The translations under genes and the position numbers were made by a program. Source: Kitasatospora humi (GTDB lineage Bacteria; Actinomycetota; Actinomycetes; Streptomycetales; Streptomycetaceae). Taken from it: DNA of 64,000 nucleotides. The stretch is taken from assembly GCF_020907985.1 (NCBI RefSeq), contig NZ_JAJJPA010000012.1:99181-163180 (forward strand), in the 5' to 3' direction. This document shows positions 32,992 through 42,689 of the stretch, one piece after another (the stretch's first letter is position 1; every line of letters starts with the position of its first letter). The notes under the pieces are model-generated. The model saw nothing but the letters and a program-made list of their open reading frames with translations. It did not search any database and had not been told where the DNA came from.

Positions 32992-34473
32992 TCACCGCCC
33001 CCTGAAGCGGGCCGTCGGCGTGGCGCTCGGGTTCGGGGCGCCGAACCAGCGGGTGAGGGAGAGTCGCAGGGTCTGCGGCGTGGCGGCGGCCCAGCAGACG
33101 TAGCCGTCCGGGCGGATGAGCATCGGCTCGGCGGGGGCACACCGGCCGACCCGGTCCACCCGGTCCGACCAGGGGGTGGCGGCCTCGGCGAAGGAGTCGT
33201 CCGGATCCAGCAGGACGCCGCGTCCGGAGCGCAGCAGTTCGTGCAGGCGCGCCGGGCCGAGGTCCATGTCCGGGGCGGGGCGGCCGAGCAGCGGGTGCGG
33301 GTCGCCGTCCGGCATCGGATAGCGGATCGCCATCCCGGCCATCAGATCGCCCAAATACCGCTGCACGTCCGGAAGTTCAACCAACTCGGCGAAGAGCTCG
33401 CGGGTGGCGGCCACATCCGGGTCTCGGGTGCCCGTCCAGTCCATCAGCAGGCTCTGCACCTGGACGTTGCGCAGCACGGCGGCCCCGGCCAGGTGGCGTT
33501 CCGTGTGGTAAGTGTCGAGCAGGCCCTGCGGTGCCCAGCCCCGCACGGCGGCGCCCAGCTTCCAGCCCAGGTTGAAGGCGTCCTGCATCCCGGTGTTCAT
33601 GCCCTGGGCGCCGAGCGGGAGGTGGACGTGGGCGGCGTCGCCGGCCAGGAACACCCGGCCGTGCCGGTACTGCGCGGCCTGGCGGGCCGCGTTGGTGATC
33701 CGGCGGGCGTAGCACAGTTCGAGCAGGCCCACCCGCTCCCCGAACACGGCGCGCAGGCCGTCGCGGATCTCCTCCTCGGTGACCGGGACCTCCCTGGGCA
33801 GCGACCGGCCCGGCCCGCCCATGGCGAGCCTGCGCAGCGGCCTGCCCTGGGCGTCGGTGCCGAGCGGGAACACCGCCGCCCACTGGCCGTCCGCGCTGCG
33901 GGTGTGCGTCGCCAGACCGTCCGCACCGCTCAGCCGCACGTCGGCGGCGATCGTGGTCGCGGTGCCCGCCCTGCCGGGGAAGTCGGCCTTGAGCAGCGAA
34001 CGCACCGTGCTGTGGCCGCCGTCGGCGGCAACGAGGTAACGCGCGCGGACGGCAGAGCCGTTGGCGAAGGTCGCGGTCACCCCGTCCGTGTCCTGGGCGA
34101 GCTCGACCAGTTCGTGGTCCCGCCGCACCCGCAGGCCGCGCGCTTCGAGGTGCCGTTCGAGGAAGCCCTCCAGCGCGACCTGCGGCACGGAGCGCCACGG
34201 CAGCCGGTGGCGCGGGGCGGAGTCGGCGGGCAGCGGTATGCCGGCGAAGTGGCCGACCCCGACCGGATGGTCCCCAGCGGCCAGCAGCGGCTCCAGGAGC
34301 CCGCGTTGGTCGAGCACCTCCAGCGTTCGGGACTGCATGCCGCCCGCCCTGGACAGTGCGCTGCGCTGCGGCAGCTTGTCGGCCAGCACGGTCGCCACCC
34401 CGGCCAGCAGCAGTTCGTTGGCCGCCGTCATTCCGGTCGGGCCCGCTCCGACGACGAGTACGTCGGTGTCCAT
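32992..34473 (-). CDS. FAD-dependent aromatic monooxygenase
   Basis: 493 residues, class A flavoprotein hydroxylase of the PheA/TfdB/MhpA type. FAD motif VVGAGPTGMTAANELL (residues 7-22), the DG motif VAADGGHSTVRSLL (about 150-163), and the GD motif VFLAGDAAHVHLPLGAQGMN (about 283-302), with a C-terminal thioredoxin-like domain. ATG 34473. Hydroxylates a phenolic or polyketide aromatic using NAD(P)H and O2; the substrate is unknown. Divergent from an Lrp-type regulator 139 bp away that probably controls it. Confidence 0.92.
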   Translation of the reverse strand: MDTDVLVVGAGPTGMTAANELLLAGVATVLADKLPQRSALSRAGGMQSRTLEVLDQRGLLEPLLAAGDHPVGVGHFAGIPLPADSAPRHRLPWRSVPQVALEGFLERHLEARGLRVRRDHELVELAQDTDGVTATFANGSAVRARYLVAADGGHSTVRSLLKADFPGRAGTATTIAADVRLSGADGLATHTRSADGQWAAVFPLGTDAQGRPLRRLAMGGPGRSLPREVPVTEEEIRDGLRAVFGERVGLLELCYARRITNAARQAAQYRHGRVFLAGDAAHVHLPLGAQGMNTGMQDAFNLGWKLGAAVRGWAPQGLLDTYHTERHLAGAAVLRNVQVQSLLMDWTGTRDPDVAATRELFAELVELPDVQRYLGDLMAGMAIRYPMPDGDPHPLLGRPAPDMDLGPARLHELLRSGRGVLLDPDDSFAEAATPWSDRVDRVGRCAPAEPMLIRPDGYVCWAAATPQTLRLSLTRWFGAPNPSATPTARFRGR

Positions 34474-34612
34474 GGTTTCTCCCTGGTCGGTAATTCAGCC
34501 GTGCCGCGGGGCAGTTGCTCCGGGCACGGGAACAACGCTCGTCCGGCGGGAGCCACCGGACCAGCAACCGGCCCGATCGTGTCGATATCCGACGCCGACT
34601 ACCCTTGACGAG

Positions 34613-35578
34613 ATGGAATCCGACTACGACTTGTTGGACCGTCAACTCGTCCACGCCCTACAGGTCGACGGCAGGGCCCCCTTCAGCACGATCGCCCGGG
34701 TCCTCGGGGTGTCCGATCGCACCGTCGCCCGCCGGTACGCCAGGTTGCGCTCGACCGGCGCGGTGCAGGTGGTCGGCGGGGTCGACCCGACGGCGCTGGG
34801 CGCGGTGCTGTGGCTGCTGCGGGTGCGCTGCGCGCCCTCCGCGGCGGTCGCGGTCGCCGAGGCACTGGCCCGACGCCCCGACACCTCCTGGGTGAACCTC
34901 ACCTCCGGCGGCACCGAGATCACCTGCACGGTGCGCACCGAGAACGCGGCCGACAGCGAAGCGCTGCTGCTGGCCCGCCTCCCCCGCACCCCGCGCGTGG
35001 AGGGGGTGAGCGCGCACTCGGTGCTGCACGCCTTCTACGGCGGCCAGGACAGCGTCATCGCCAAGCTCGGCCCGCTGGACGCGGAGGCGGTCACAGCCCT
35101 GCGCCCGCCCCAACTCCCGCACCGGCCAGGCCCGGTACGGCTCGACGACGGCGACCGCAAGCTGCTCGCCGCGCTCGCCACCGACGGCCGCACCGGGTTG
35201 GAGCAACTGGCCGCGGTGACCGGCTGGTCACCGACGACGGTCCGGCGCCGGATGACGGAGCTGCGCGAACACGGCGTGCTCTACCTGGACATCGACTGCG
35301 ACGGGCGCCTGCTCGGCCTCGGCGCCCGGACCCAACTGTGGCTCACGGTCGCCCCCGCACACCTGGAGGAGGTCGGCGAGGCGCTGGCCGCCCACCCCGA
35401 GGTCGCGTTCGCCGCCGCCACCACCGGCCCGACGAACATCTACGCGTCCGTGATCTGCCCCGACCAGCGGGCGCTGTACCGCTACCTGACCACCAGAGTG
35501 GCAGCACTGCCCGCCGTCACGCACCTGGAGACGGCGCCGGTCATCAAGACCGTCAAGCAGGCCGCGAACCGGCCGTAG
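34613..35578 (+). CDS. Lrp/AsnC-family regulator with two HTH domains
   Basis: 321 residues; ATG 34613. Two Lrp-type helix-turn-helix segments occur, at residues 6-50 (FSTIARVLGVSDRTVARRYA) and about 180-225 (LEQLAAVTGWSPTTVRRRM), each followed by a RAM-like sensor region. Duplicated AsnC proteins of this kind are common in actinomycetes. Divergent from the FAD monooxygenase and most simply its regulator. Confidence 0.87.
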   Translation: MESDYDLLDRQLVHALQVDGRAPFSTIARVLGVSDRTVARRYARLRSTGAVQVVGGVDPTALGAVLWLLRVRCAPSAAVAVAEALARRPDTSWVNLTSGGTEITCTVRTENAADSEALLLARLPRTPRVEGVSAHSVLHAFYGGQDSVIAKLGPLDAEAVTALRPPQLPHRPGPVRLDDGDRKLLAALATDGRTGLEQLAAVTGWSPTTVRRRMTELREHGVLYLDIDCDGRLLGLGARTQLWLTVAPAHLEEVGEALAAHPEVAFAAATTGPTNIYASVICPDQRALYRYLTTRVAALPAVTHLETAPVIKTVKQAANRP

Positions 35579-35620
35579 CGAACTCCTCAGGGCCTCGCCC
35601 CCCACGTCCTGGACCGGCGT

Positions 35621-36316
35621 CTACCAGGAATCGGCGGTCTCCACGAGCACGAACAGCCCGTTCTGATCGTCCTGGACGTCGACGCACACCTGCTGCCGGT
35701 CAAGCAGTCGGCCTTCGTCTCGGCAGCCGCCCCAACTGCCGGTCGTATCCGGCGCCAACTGCCAGCCGGTCTGCGTCAAGTGGTCCCGGAGCTGTCGGAC
35801 CACCGCGTCGTCAGGGAGTCCCGTCTTGCTCCGCACCTGGATCTCCCGCGTGCAGATCGTCTGCGAACCGGATCCGCACCACTCGCGGTTTTCTGCGACG
35901 GCCAGCCCGGCGGGCAGGGGCAGTACCTCCGCGCTGGAAGGAGTGGCGGCGACCGGCCCGTTGACCACATACAAGAGGACGGTCAGCAGGACGTACCCGA
36001 GGCCGAGGACGCAGTAGAGGCCCGAGAGGATCAGGCCGACGACACCCCGAACCCCGGACGACCTCAGCTCGCGCACCCCGACGCGACGCCCCTCGACAAC
36101 GATGCCCGTGCCGAGGACCACCACGGTCGCCAGCCCGAACGCCAGCAGCAGCGTGACCTTCGCGCCGGCGAGGATCCACTCCTCGGTCAGCGCGACCTCG
36201 GCCAGCGCGCAGAGCCCGAGCACGGTCCCGACGATCCAGCCCACCCTGAACGTCCGGGCCGCCAACGCCCAGCACGCAAGAGGGATTCCGAAGAACAGGA
36301 TGATCACGACCGACAC
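35621..36316 (-). CDS. Membrane protein with C-terminal extracytoplasmic domain
   Basis: About 231 residues. Four hydrophobic helices lie in the first 125 residues (IILFFGIPLACWALAA; VGTVLGLCALAEVAL; VTLLLAFGLATVVVLGTG; GLILSGLYCVLGLGYVLLTVLL). The remaining 100 residues form a soluble domain with four Cys (EWCGSGSQTIC, WGGCRDEG, QQVCVDV) that could make two disulfides outside the cell. The GTG at 36316 has its ribosome site too close, so the GTG at 36307 may be the real start. I do not recognise a family. Confidence 0.72.
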   Translation of the reverse strand: MSVVIILFFGIPLACWALAARTFRVGWIVGTVLGLCALAEVALTEEWILAGAKVTLLLAFGLATVVVLGTGIVVEGRRVGVRELRSSGVRGVVGLILSGLYCVLGLGYVLLTVLLYVVNGPVAATPSSAEVLPLPAGLAVAENREWCGSGSQTICTREIQVRSKTGLPDDAVVRQLRDHLTQTGWQLAPDTTGSWGGCRDEGRLLDRQQVCVDVQDDQNGLFVLVETADSW

Positions 36317-36945
36317 TCTCCCTCAACGGCCGTCACAGCGAAAGATCCGAACGCCACCTGCCGGAACGGCCAGGCGGGCCGAGAATCACTCCGGCAAGCG
36401 ACACCCACGACGCGGCGGTCCGGGAAGCGCACGCGCCCGCGGGAACGGGTGGCCTTGAGCCGCTCGTCGAGGGTTGGGCTGTCGGCGGCGAGTTGGCGGA
36501 CGCGCTGTTCGAGGGTGGCGTTCTGGGTGATGATCGCTGAACAGCCTCTTCAGACCACGCGGCCCGCAAGTCTCGGAACCGGCCGCGGAGTTCACCAATG
36601 CGGGCGCACTGAGGCTCCCTGCTACTCCTCGTTGTCCTCCTCGCCGATGTGATCGAGGAGCTCCCCGCAGTACATTCGTGGGCACGACGGGCGGGCTCTC
36701 GACCCACCGCTCCACCCACTCTGCTGCCGTCATCATCCAAGCCCGGCCTTCGCTCCGACACCAGTGATCTCGGAACTCCCGCGTGGGCGGAAACCGGACA
36801 CGCTCCTACTGCGTCGTGACGACCAGCGCGCGGAGCTGTCTTGGCGTCAGCTCTTGTCACAGTCAGCTCGGGCCCCATTTTTCGTAGCGGCTGCGACCAT
36901 CAGACGATATGAATGGCTTCCCACAACGGAGGGGGATCCCGTTCC
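36317..36945. other. Spacer with decayed sequence
   Basis: About 630 bp between the membrane protein and the bulb-type lectin. Apart from the coiled-coil remnant at 36405-36539, no gene is supported. The last ~60 bp before the lectin start are lower in GC and likely contain its promoter. Confidence 0.5.
36405..36539 (-). pseudogene. Remnant of a mobile-element-associated coiled-coil protein
   Basis: One minus-strand frame reads ...TQNATLEQRVRQLAADSPTL followed by DERLKATRSRGRVRFPDRRV, the heptad-rich style of the C-terminus of DUF6262-like proteins found beside tyrosine recombinases in Streptomyces. A neighbouring frame just upstream encodes another helix (ARIGELRGRFRDLRAAWSEE), as if joined by a frameshift. 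No start or intact gene remains. Based on recall of the family's style, so moderate confidence. Confidence 0.45.
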
Positions 36946-37752
36946 ATGCGAAAGAAACGGTTCGGCCGTGCCACTGCGGCCCTGCTCGGCGCTGCCGCCA
37001 TCGCCGTGTCGGCGCCGGCCGTCGGCGCGTCCGCCACGACGACCGGCTCACCCGCCTACCTGCAGAGCGGACAGCAGTTGCAGCCGGGGCAGAGCCTGAC
37101 CAGCGGTGAGTCCAGCCTGGTGATGCAGGCGGACGGCAACCTGGTGCTCTACCTGCTCGGCCCCGACGGTAACCACGGCCCGGCCTTGTGGAGCAGCGGC
37201 ACCTACGGCAACTGGGGTGCCTACGCCTACATGCAGTCGGACGGCAACTTCGTCGTGTACCGCCACGGCGGCCCGAGTGCCAGCGGCGCACTGTGGAGCA
37301 GCCGGACGTGGAACCACCCGGATAGCTTCGTCGAGTTGCTCGACGGCAGTCTCTTCGTGACCAACCCACATGACGGGTCGGGGTGGCAGAGCCACACCCA
37401 GTTCCAGCAGGCGATCACCCCCATGGCCGGCCTGGCATCCGGCGACGTGATCGAGTCCAACTCGGTCTGGCTGGTGATGCAGTCCGACGGCAACCTCGTG
37501 CTCTACCGCAAGCGGGACGGCGCCGCCCTGTGGTCCACCAGGACTTGGAACCACCCCGGCGCGACCGCGATGATGGACAGCGGCGGCAGCGGCTTCCTCG
37601 GGGTCTACGACTGGGGCAGGGGCTGGATCTGGTCCAACGGCGTCTCGGGACACGCCGGCGCGACCGCCAAGCTCCAGAACGACGGCAACTTCGTGATCTA
37701 CGCCGGCAACGGCACCCCTCTGTGGAGCACCGGCACCTGGGGCAACTGGTAA
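36946..37752 (+). CDS. Secreted bulb-type (mannose-binding) lectin
   Basis: 268 residues from ATG 36946 (GGAGGGGG upstream). Sec signal peptide MRKKRFGRATAALLGAAAIA, probable cleavage after VGASA. Two B-lectin domains carry four copies of the mannose-binding motif Q-x-D-x-N-x-V-x-Y (QADGNLVLY, QSDGNFVVY, QSDGNLVLY, QNDGNFVIY), each near a LWSS/LWST strand. In this family each motif can bind one alpha-mannose. There is no cell-wall anchor or enzyme domain. With the ricin-type lectin 8 kb upstream it makes two unrelated secreted lectins in one region. Confidence 0.9.
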   Translation: MRKKRFGRATAALLGAAAIAVSAPAVGASATTTGSPAYLQSGQQLQPGQSLTSGESSLVMQADGNLVLYLLGPDGNHGPALWSSGTYGNWGAYAYMQSDGNFVVYRHGGPSASGALWSSRTWNHPDSFVELLDGSLFVTNPHDGSGWQSHTQFQQAITPMAGLASGDVIESNSVWLVMQSDGNLVLYRKRDGAALWSTRTWNHPGATAMMDSGGSGFLGVYDWGRGWIWSNGVSGHAGATAKLQNDGNFVIYAGNGTPLWSTGTWGNW

Positions 37753-38251
37753 CCGACCCCACGCGGGACCTCCCCGTGACGCCGGGGCGCGTGCGCAGTT
37801 GGACGAATGCATGGCTTCCGCTCACGCGTGCGCGCCCTGAGCCGCTCGGCAAAGGCGGATGTCTCGGCACTGGCCCGTCGGCGCCTCTGATCCCAGCCGC
37901 GCCAGACGCACGCGGCCGGCGCCGGCTGGATCAACCCCCGCCGACCACCCCGTCATCGTCATCGGCTGACCGTCGACGGCCCGGACGGCACCGCCTGGCC
38001 GACGCCCGAGACAACCCCCGAGGACCCGCGCGTACGACGCCCGGCGCCGGGTCGACCGCCATGTCGTCGACCGCCACGTCGAGGAAGACCGCCGACACCG
38101 CGGCTTCCGCGGCTTCCCCCAGACCGCCGGCAGGGGCGTGCACGATCGCCGGCGCGCACGGATGCGCGCCGCCCCCGTGGCAGCCAGGGATCACTGGTCT
38201 CGCCCCCCTTCGCTCTTCCCCGCCGTGCAGCCCGGGACCGGGGCCCGCGGG
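37753..38251. other. Spacer without recognised features
   Basis: About 500 bp between the lectin stop and the convergent beta-propeller gene. Short Arg/Pro-rich frames only; no good hairpin was found. Confidence 0.5.
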
Positions 38252-39298
38252 TCAGGCCGGGCGGGGCAGATAGGCGAGGCCGTGGGCGCCGGGTTCGGCG
38301 GCCTTGGGGACGGTCAGGCGGGAGACCGGGGTGAGGGTGTCGAGGTCGATGACGTCGACGGTGGAGGAGACTACACAGGACACGTAGGCGAGGCGGCCGT
38401 CGGGGGAGGAGGTGATGGTCAGGGGGAACCGGCCGACCTCGACGCTGCCGAGTCGGCGGTGGTCGTCGGCGGAGAACACGGTGAGACGGCCGGGGAGTTG
38501 GCGGCCCAGGGCGGAGCCGGGGTCGGGGGCCGAGCGGACCTCGCCGGCCAGCAGCTTGCCGGTCGGGGTGAGGTGGACCGGGAGGGCGGGGGAGTCGGTT
38601 GGGATGGTGGCGACGACCGCGGCCGACCGGGCGTCGACGACGCGGATTCCCGGGGTCGCGCCGGGCTTCGCGGCGAACCCGAGGTAAGGCCCGGCGACGT
38701 ACGCGCGGGTGCCGTCGAGGGAGACGGCGAGACCCTCACTGCCGGGGACTTCGACCTTGGCTGTCAGGGTGCCCCGGTCGAGGTCCACGACCGAGACGAA
38801 CGGGGCCTCCTTGTTCGTGGCGAAGCCGGTGTGCCCGTCCGGGGAGATGGCGAACCAGTGCGGCCCGGGCGCGTCGGTGTCGATCCGGCCGATCGGGCGG
38901 CGGGTCTCGGTGTCAATGACCACCACGCCGCCGGGGCGGTCCGGGCCGCCCTCCACGCTGACGTACAGGCGGCGGCGGGCGGTGTCCAACGCCAGCCCGT
39001 GCGGGCCGTGTTCGGGGGCGAGGTCGACCACCTCGACGATCCGGCGGGTGTCGGCGTCGATGACGGTCAGTTCAGTGCGCCGACCGTTGTGGGCGTGGTA
39101 GTAGCCACCGTGGTACGCGGAAGCGCACCAGAGCAGGCGCTGGGTCGGGTCGAAGCACAACTCGTGCGGCTCGGCCAGGACTTCGACGGTGTCGACGAGT
39201 CGGTCGGTGGCGGCGTCGAAGAATGAGACGGTCGGGCCGCTCTGGCTGACGACGGCGAGGACGTCACCGGCGAGGTGGGTACGGAGGGTGGCGGGCAC
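38252..39298 (-). CDS. YncE-like beta-propeller protein
   Basis: 348 residues from GTG 39298 (AGGGAG six bases upstream). Repeated blades follow the YVTN/YncE pattern (VSFFDAATDRLVDTVEV, LTVIDADTRRIVEVVDL, VVVIDTETRRPIGRID, VSVVDLDRGTLTAKVEV, IRVVDARSAAVVATI, VDVIDLDTLTPVSRLTV), giving a seven-bladed propeller. No signal peptide with this start, so possibly cytosolic. Function unknown; it is divergent from a LysR regulator, which likely controls it. Confidence 0.82.
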   Translation of the reverse strand: MPATLRTHLAGDVLAVVSQSGPTVSFFDAATDRLVDTVEVLAEPHELCFDPTQRLLWCASAYHGGYYHAHNGRRTELTVIDADTRRIVEVVDLAPEHGPHGLALDTARRRLYVSVEGGPDRPGGVVVIDTETRRPIGRIDTDAPGPHWFAISPDGHTGFATNKEAPFVSVVDLDRGTLTAKVEVPGSEGLAVSLDGTRAYVAGPYLGFAAKPGATPGIRVVDARSAAVVATIPTDSPALPVHLTPTGKLLAGEVRSAPDPGSALGRQLPGRLTVFSADDHRRLGSVEVGRFPLTITSSPDGRLAYVSCVVSSTVDVIDLDTLTPVSRLTVPKAAEPGAHGLAYLPRPA

Positions 39299-39425
39299 AG
39301 CGGCTCCCTGAAGTGGACTTCCGTGCGGACGACTTCCACTCTGGGCACCCCGGGGCGGCGCAACAATGCAAGGATTGGCACGCAATAGTTGCCCCGAACG
39401 CAAAAGTGCAGCTCAGGAGCCGTGG

Positions 39426-40349
39426 ATGGACCTCAACCTGCTCCGTGCCCTGGACGCCCTGCTCCAGGAGCACAGCGTGACCCGGGCCGCCGAGCGGCTC
39501 GGCACCTCGCCGGCGGCGATGAGCCGGACGCTGTCCCGGCTGCGCCGCGCGGTCGGCGATCCGCTGCTGGTGCGGGCCGGCCAGGGGATGGTGCCGACCC
39601 CGCGGGCGCTCGAACTCCGGGAGGAGGTCAGAGCGTTGCTGCGTGGCTGTGAGAACGTGCTGCGACCCGGGGCGGGCTTCGCCCCCGCGCACCTGGAACG
39701 GACCTTCACCGTGCAGACCAGCGACGTCCTGCTCGTCCGGGTCGCCGGCCCGCTGACCGAGCGGATCCGTGCCGAGGCGCCGAAGGTCGACGTGGTGTTC
39801 CTGTCGGAGACGCTGGAGGGCGGGCCCGCCCTGCGCCAGGGGCCGGTGGACGTCGAGGTGGGAGTGCTGGGACAGCTCGATCCGGAGATCCGCACCCGGC
39901 CGCTGGTCCGGGCGCCACTGGTGGGCGTGGCCCGCAGCGGCCATCCGCTCTTCGAAGGGCGGATCACCGCCCGGCGCTACGCCGCAGCCGACCACATCGG
40001 CGTCTCACGACGCGGTAGGCAACTCGGCCCGATCGACGCCGCGCTGGCCGAGCGCGGGCTGCGCCGCAGGGTGGCGGTGGTGGTGCCGAGCCACACCAGC
40101 GCGATGCTGCTGGCCCGGGACAGCGACCTGGTCGCGCTCGGCCTGGCGGACTGGCTGCCGGAGACGGTCGCCGCGCTGGGACTGCGCACCTTCCCGATCC
40201 CGCTCGAACTCGCCCCACTGGAACTAGGGATGGCCTGGCACCCGCGCAACTCGGCCGACCCGGGCAACCGTTGGTTCCGCGATCACCTGGCGGCGGCCGT
40301 CCGGCGGGCGCGGAGAGGCGAGGGAGCCCAGGGGGCGGACTCCCCCTGA
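39426..40349 (+). CDS. LysR-family transcriptional regulator
   Basis: 307 residues from ATG 39426. The N-terminal winged helix (MDLNLLRALDALLQEHSVTR, AAERLGTSPAAMSRTLSRLR, residues 1-40) is typical of the NodD/PcpR-like branch, and a PBP2-type effector domain covers about 90-290. Divergent from the beta-propeller gene with a 127-bp gap that should hold its operator. Confidence 0.92.
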   Translation: MDLNLLRALDALLQEHSVTRAAERLGTSPAAMSRTLSRLRRAVGDPLLVRAGQGMVPTPRALELREEVRALLRGCENVLRPGAGFAPAHLERTFTVQTSDVLLVRVAGPLTERIRAEAPKVDVVFLSETLEGGPALRQGPVDVEVGVLGQLDPEIRTRPLVRAPLVGVARSGHPLFEGRITARRYAAADHIGVSRRGRQLGPIDAALAERGLRRRVAVVVPSHTSAMLLARDSDLVALGLADWLPETVAALGLRTFPIPLELAPLELGMAWHPRNSADPGNRWFRDHLAAAVRRARRGEGAQGADSP

Positions 40350-40484
40350 GCGACGGGCGCACACCTGCCGAGCGGAGCCCGCCGCCACCCGCGGTTGTCC
40401 ACGCGTCACAGAGGCCCGCGACCTGCTACTTCACGGTGCACACCGCTCAACGCACCCGGGTCCTCATCGCCCAACTCAACCGGC

Positions 40485-41162
40485 CTACGGAAGCCGCCAG
40501 TCCACCGGCTGCGCACCCTGCTTGACCAGCAGCTCGTTCGCGCGGCTGAACGGCCGCGACCCGAAGAACCCGCGGTCCGCCGACATCGGGCTCGGGTGCG
40601 CCGACTCGATCGCCGGCACCTGGCCCAGCAGCGGACGCAGGTTGCGGGCGTCGCGGCCCCACAGGATCGCCACCAGCGGGCCGCCCCGGGCCACCAGGGC
40701 GCGGATCGCCTGCTCGGTGACCTCCTCCCAGCCCTTGCCCCGGTGCGCCGCCGGCTTGCCGGGCGCCACGGTCAACGAGCGGTTGAGCAGCAGCACGCCC
40801 TGCTCGGTCCACGGGGTCAGATCACCGTTGCTCGGCGGCGGGCAGCCGAGGTCCTGGCCCATCTCCCGGTAGATGTTGACCAGACTGCCGGGCAGCGGCC
40901 GCACCTCGGGCGCCACCGCGAAGCTCAGGCCCACGGCGTGCCCTGGCGTCGGATACGGGTCCTGACCGACGATCAGCACCCGGACGTCGGCGAACGGCTG
41001 CTGGAACGCCCGCAGCACGTTCGGCCCGGCGGGCAGATAGGTGCGCCCTGCGGCGATCTCCGCCCGCAGGAAGTCCCCCATGGCGGCGATCCGCCCGGCC
41101 ACCGGTGCCAGGGCCTCGGCCCAGCCGGGTTCGACGATCTCATGCAACGGACGCGGTGCCAT
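40485..41162 (-). CDS. ung: Uracil-DNA glycosylase, family 1
   Basis: Removes uracil from DNA in base-excision repair. 225 residues. The water-activating motif [16 protein letters not shown] is at about residues 66-81, [10 protein letters not shown] follows, and the DNA-intercalating loop is [13 protein letters not shown] near residue 190. ATG 41162. Its last 20 residues recur as a relic at 32874-32933. Confidence 0.97.
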   Translation of the reverse strand: MAPRPLHEIVEPGWAEALAPVAGRIAAMGDFLRAEIAAGRTYLPAGPNVLRAFQQPFADVRVLIVGQDPYPTPGHAVGLSFAVAPEVRPLPGSLVNIYREMGQDLGCPPPSNGDLTPWTEQGVLLLNRSLTVAPGKPAAHRGKGWEEVTEQAIRALVARGGPLVAILWGRDARNLRPLLGQVPAIESAHPSPMSADRGFFGSRPFSRANELLVKQGAQPVDWRLP

Positions 41163-41194
41163 GAAGTCACCCTATCGGCCCAGACCGACAGCCC

Positions 41195-42286
41195 TCACCC
41201 CACCGGGCGCCCGCGCAGCACCACCAGCCGCGGGTCGGCCAGCACCCGGATGTCGGCGCGCGGGTCGGCGGCGTACACCACCAGGTCGGCGGGTGCCCCC
41301 TCGGTCAGCCCGTCCCGGCCGAGCCACGCCCGAGCCCCCCAACTCGCCGCACTGAGCGCCTCGGTGGCGGTGAGGCCGGCCTTGACCAGCTCGGCGGCCT
41401 CGGCCGCGACCAGGCCGTGGGCGAGCGAGCCGCCGGCGTCGGTGCCGACGTAGATCGGGATGCCGGCGTCGTGCGCGGCGCCGACGGTCCGGTAGCGGCG
41501 CTCGTGCAGCCGGCGCATGTGGGCGGACCAGGCGGGGAACTTGGCCTCGCCGCCGTCGGCCAGCTTGGGGAAGGTGGCGATGTTGACCAGGGTCGGCACG
41601 ATCGCCACGCCGCGTTCGGCGAAGACCGGGATCAGCTCCTCGGTCAGGCCGGTGGCGTGCTCGATGCAGTCGATCCCGGCGGCCAGCAGATCGGGGAGCG
41701 ACTCGGCGGCGAAGCAGTGCGCGGTGACCCGCGCGCCCTCGGCGTGCGCCGCCGCGATCGCCTCGCGCAGCGCGTCGCCCGGCCAGCAGGCGGCCAGGTC
41801 GCCGCGGTCCCGGTCGATCCAGTCGCCGACCAGCTTGACCCAGCCGTCACCGCGCCTGGCCTCCCGCACGACGTAGGCAGCGAGGTCACCGGGCTCGATC
41901 TCGTGGGCGTAGTTGCGGATGTAGCGCTTGGTCCGGGCGATGTGCCGGCCGGCCCGGATGATCTTCGGTAGGTCCTCCCGGTCGTCGATCCAGCGGGTGT
42001 CGGCCGCCGAGCCGGCGTCGCGGATCAGCAGGGTGCCGGCGTCCCGGTCGGTGAGCGCCTGTTTCTCGCTGGTGGCTTCGTCGACCGCCCCGTGCGCGTC
42101 CAGACCGACGTGGCAGTGGGCGTCGACCAGGCCGGGCAGCACCCAGCCGGTGACGGTGCGCAGATCGCGGGCGCCGACCGGCGGCGAGAAGCTCACCCGC
42201 CCGTCCAGCACCCAGAGTTCGTCCCGGACCTGGTTGGGGTCGACCAGGATCCGTCCCTTGATGTGCAGCACCGCGCCTTCCGTCAT
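41195..42286 (-). CDS. Metal-dependent amidohydrolase
   Basis: 363 residues from ATG 42286 (MTEGAVLHIKGRILVD). Amidohydrolase-superfamily features: the barrel motif LPGLVDAHCHVG (HxH), a metal-bridging Lys candidate in GWVKLVGDWIDR, VTAHCFAAES (His), IEHATGLTE (His), and GTDAGGSLAHG (catalytic Asp). It belongs to the imidazolonepropionase/prolidase-like group; substrate unknown. Divergent from the oxygenase fusion gene; the 400-bp gap carries TTGACT three times (42337, 42349, 42372). Confidence 0.87.
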   Translation of the reverse strand: MTEGAVLHIKGRILVDPNQVRDELWVLDGRVSFSPPVGARDLRTVTGWVLPGLVDAHCHVGLDAHGAVDEATSEKQALTDRDAGTLLIRDAGSAADTRWIDDREDLPKIIRAGRHIARTKRYIRNYAHEIEPGDLAAYVVREARRGDGWVKLVGDWIDRDRGDLAACWPGDALREAIAAAHAEGARVTAHCFAAESLPDLLAAGIDCIEHATGLTEELIPVFAERGVAIVPTLVNIATFPKLADGGEAKFPAWSAHMRRLHERRYRTVGAAHDAGIPIYVGTDAGGSLAHGLVAAEAAELVKAGLTATEALSAASWGARAWLGRDGLTEGAPADLVVYAADPRADIRVLADPRLVVLRGRPVG

Positions 42287-42689
42287 GTCCGGCACTCTAC
42301 GACGCGAACGGCCTTGAGCGGTCCTGCGGTTCGATCTTGACTGGACCATTGACTCAATGTGACACGGCTGGTTGACTCTTACCAGGCCCACCCCATTGGA
42401 GCCGCCCGAGGTTGACCGTCCGCCCGGTCCGCCGCCTGGCCGCTCCCCGGTTCACCGCCCGCCGACGAGCCCGTTGCCGTCGCCCTCGGTGAGCCCGGCG
42501 CCCGGGCTCGGCGCGGTACCCCCGTTCCCGCCGAGTCCGGGCGCGCCCATGCCGTTGGGGCGGAGTTCACCACCCGGCCGGTTTTCGGCCCGTTCTCGCT
42601 CACCCGCCTTCGGCAGGGTCCTGCCAGAGCGTCCGCAAAGTTGTCCAGCCAACTTCGCGCAGCCGGATCCACTTGTCGAAAGGCCCGCC
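42287..42689. promoter_or_regulatory. Control region of amidohydrolase and oxygenase fusion
   Basis: Holds three TTGACT elements near the amidohydrolase end and the 18-bp operator copy at 42638-42655 near the fusion gene. The plus-strand frame that continues upstream of 42690 is Pro-rich and not accepted as coding. Confidence 0.55.
42638..42655. promoter_or_regulatory. 18-bp operator copy 1 (phosphonate regulon)
   Basis: AAGTTGTCCAGCCAACTT: AAGTTG and CCAACTT arms around a short centre, 34 bases before the oxygenase fusion start. It agrees with the element at 45668-45685 in length and in both arms, so both are likely bound by the GntR protein encoded at 44641. Confidence 0.7.

Noticed and set aside
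37931..38194. Small minus-strand frame (87 residues)
   Set aside because: No ribosome site, no domain, low-complexity; not supported.
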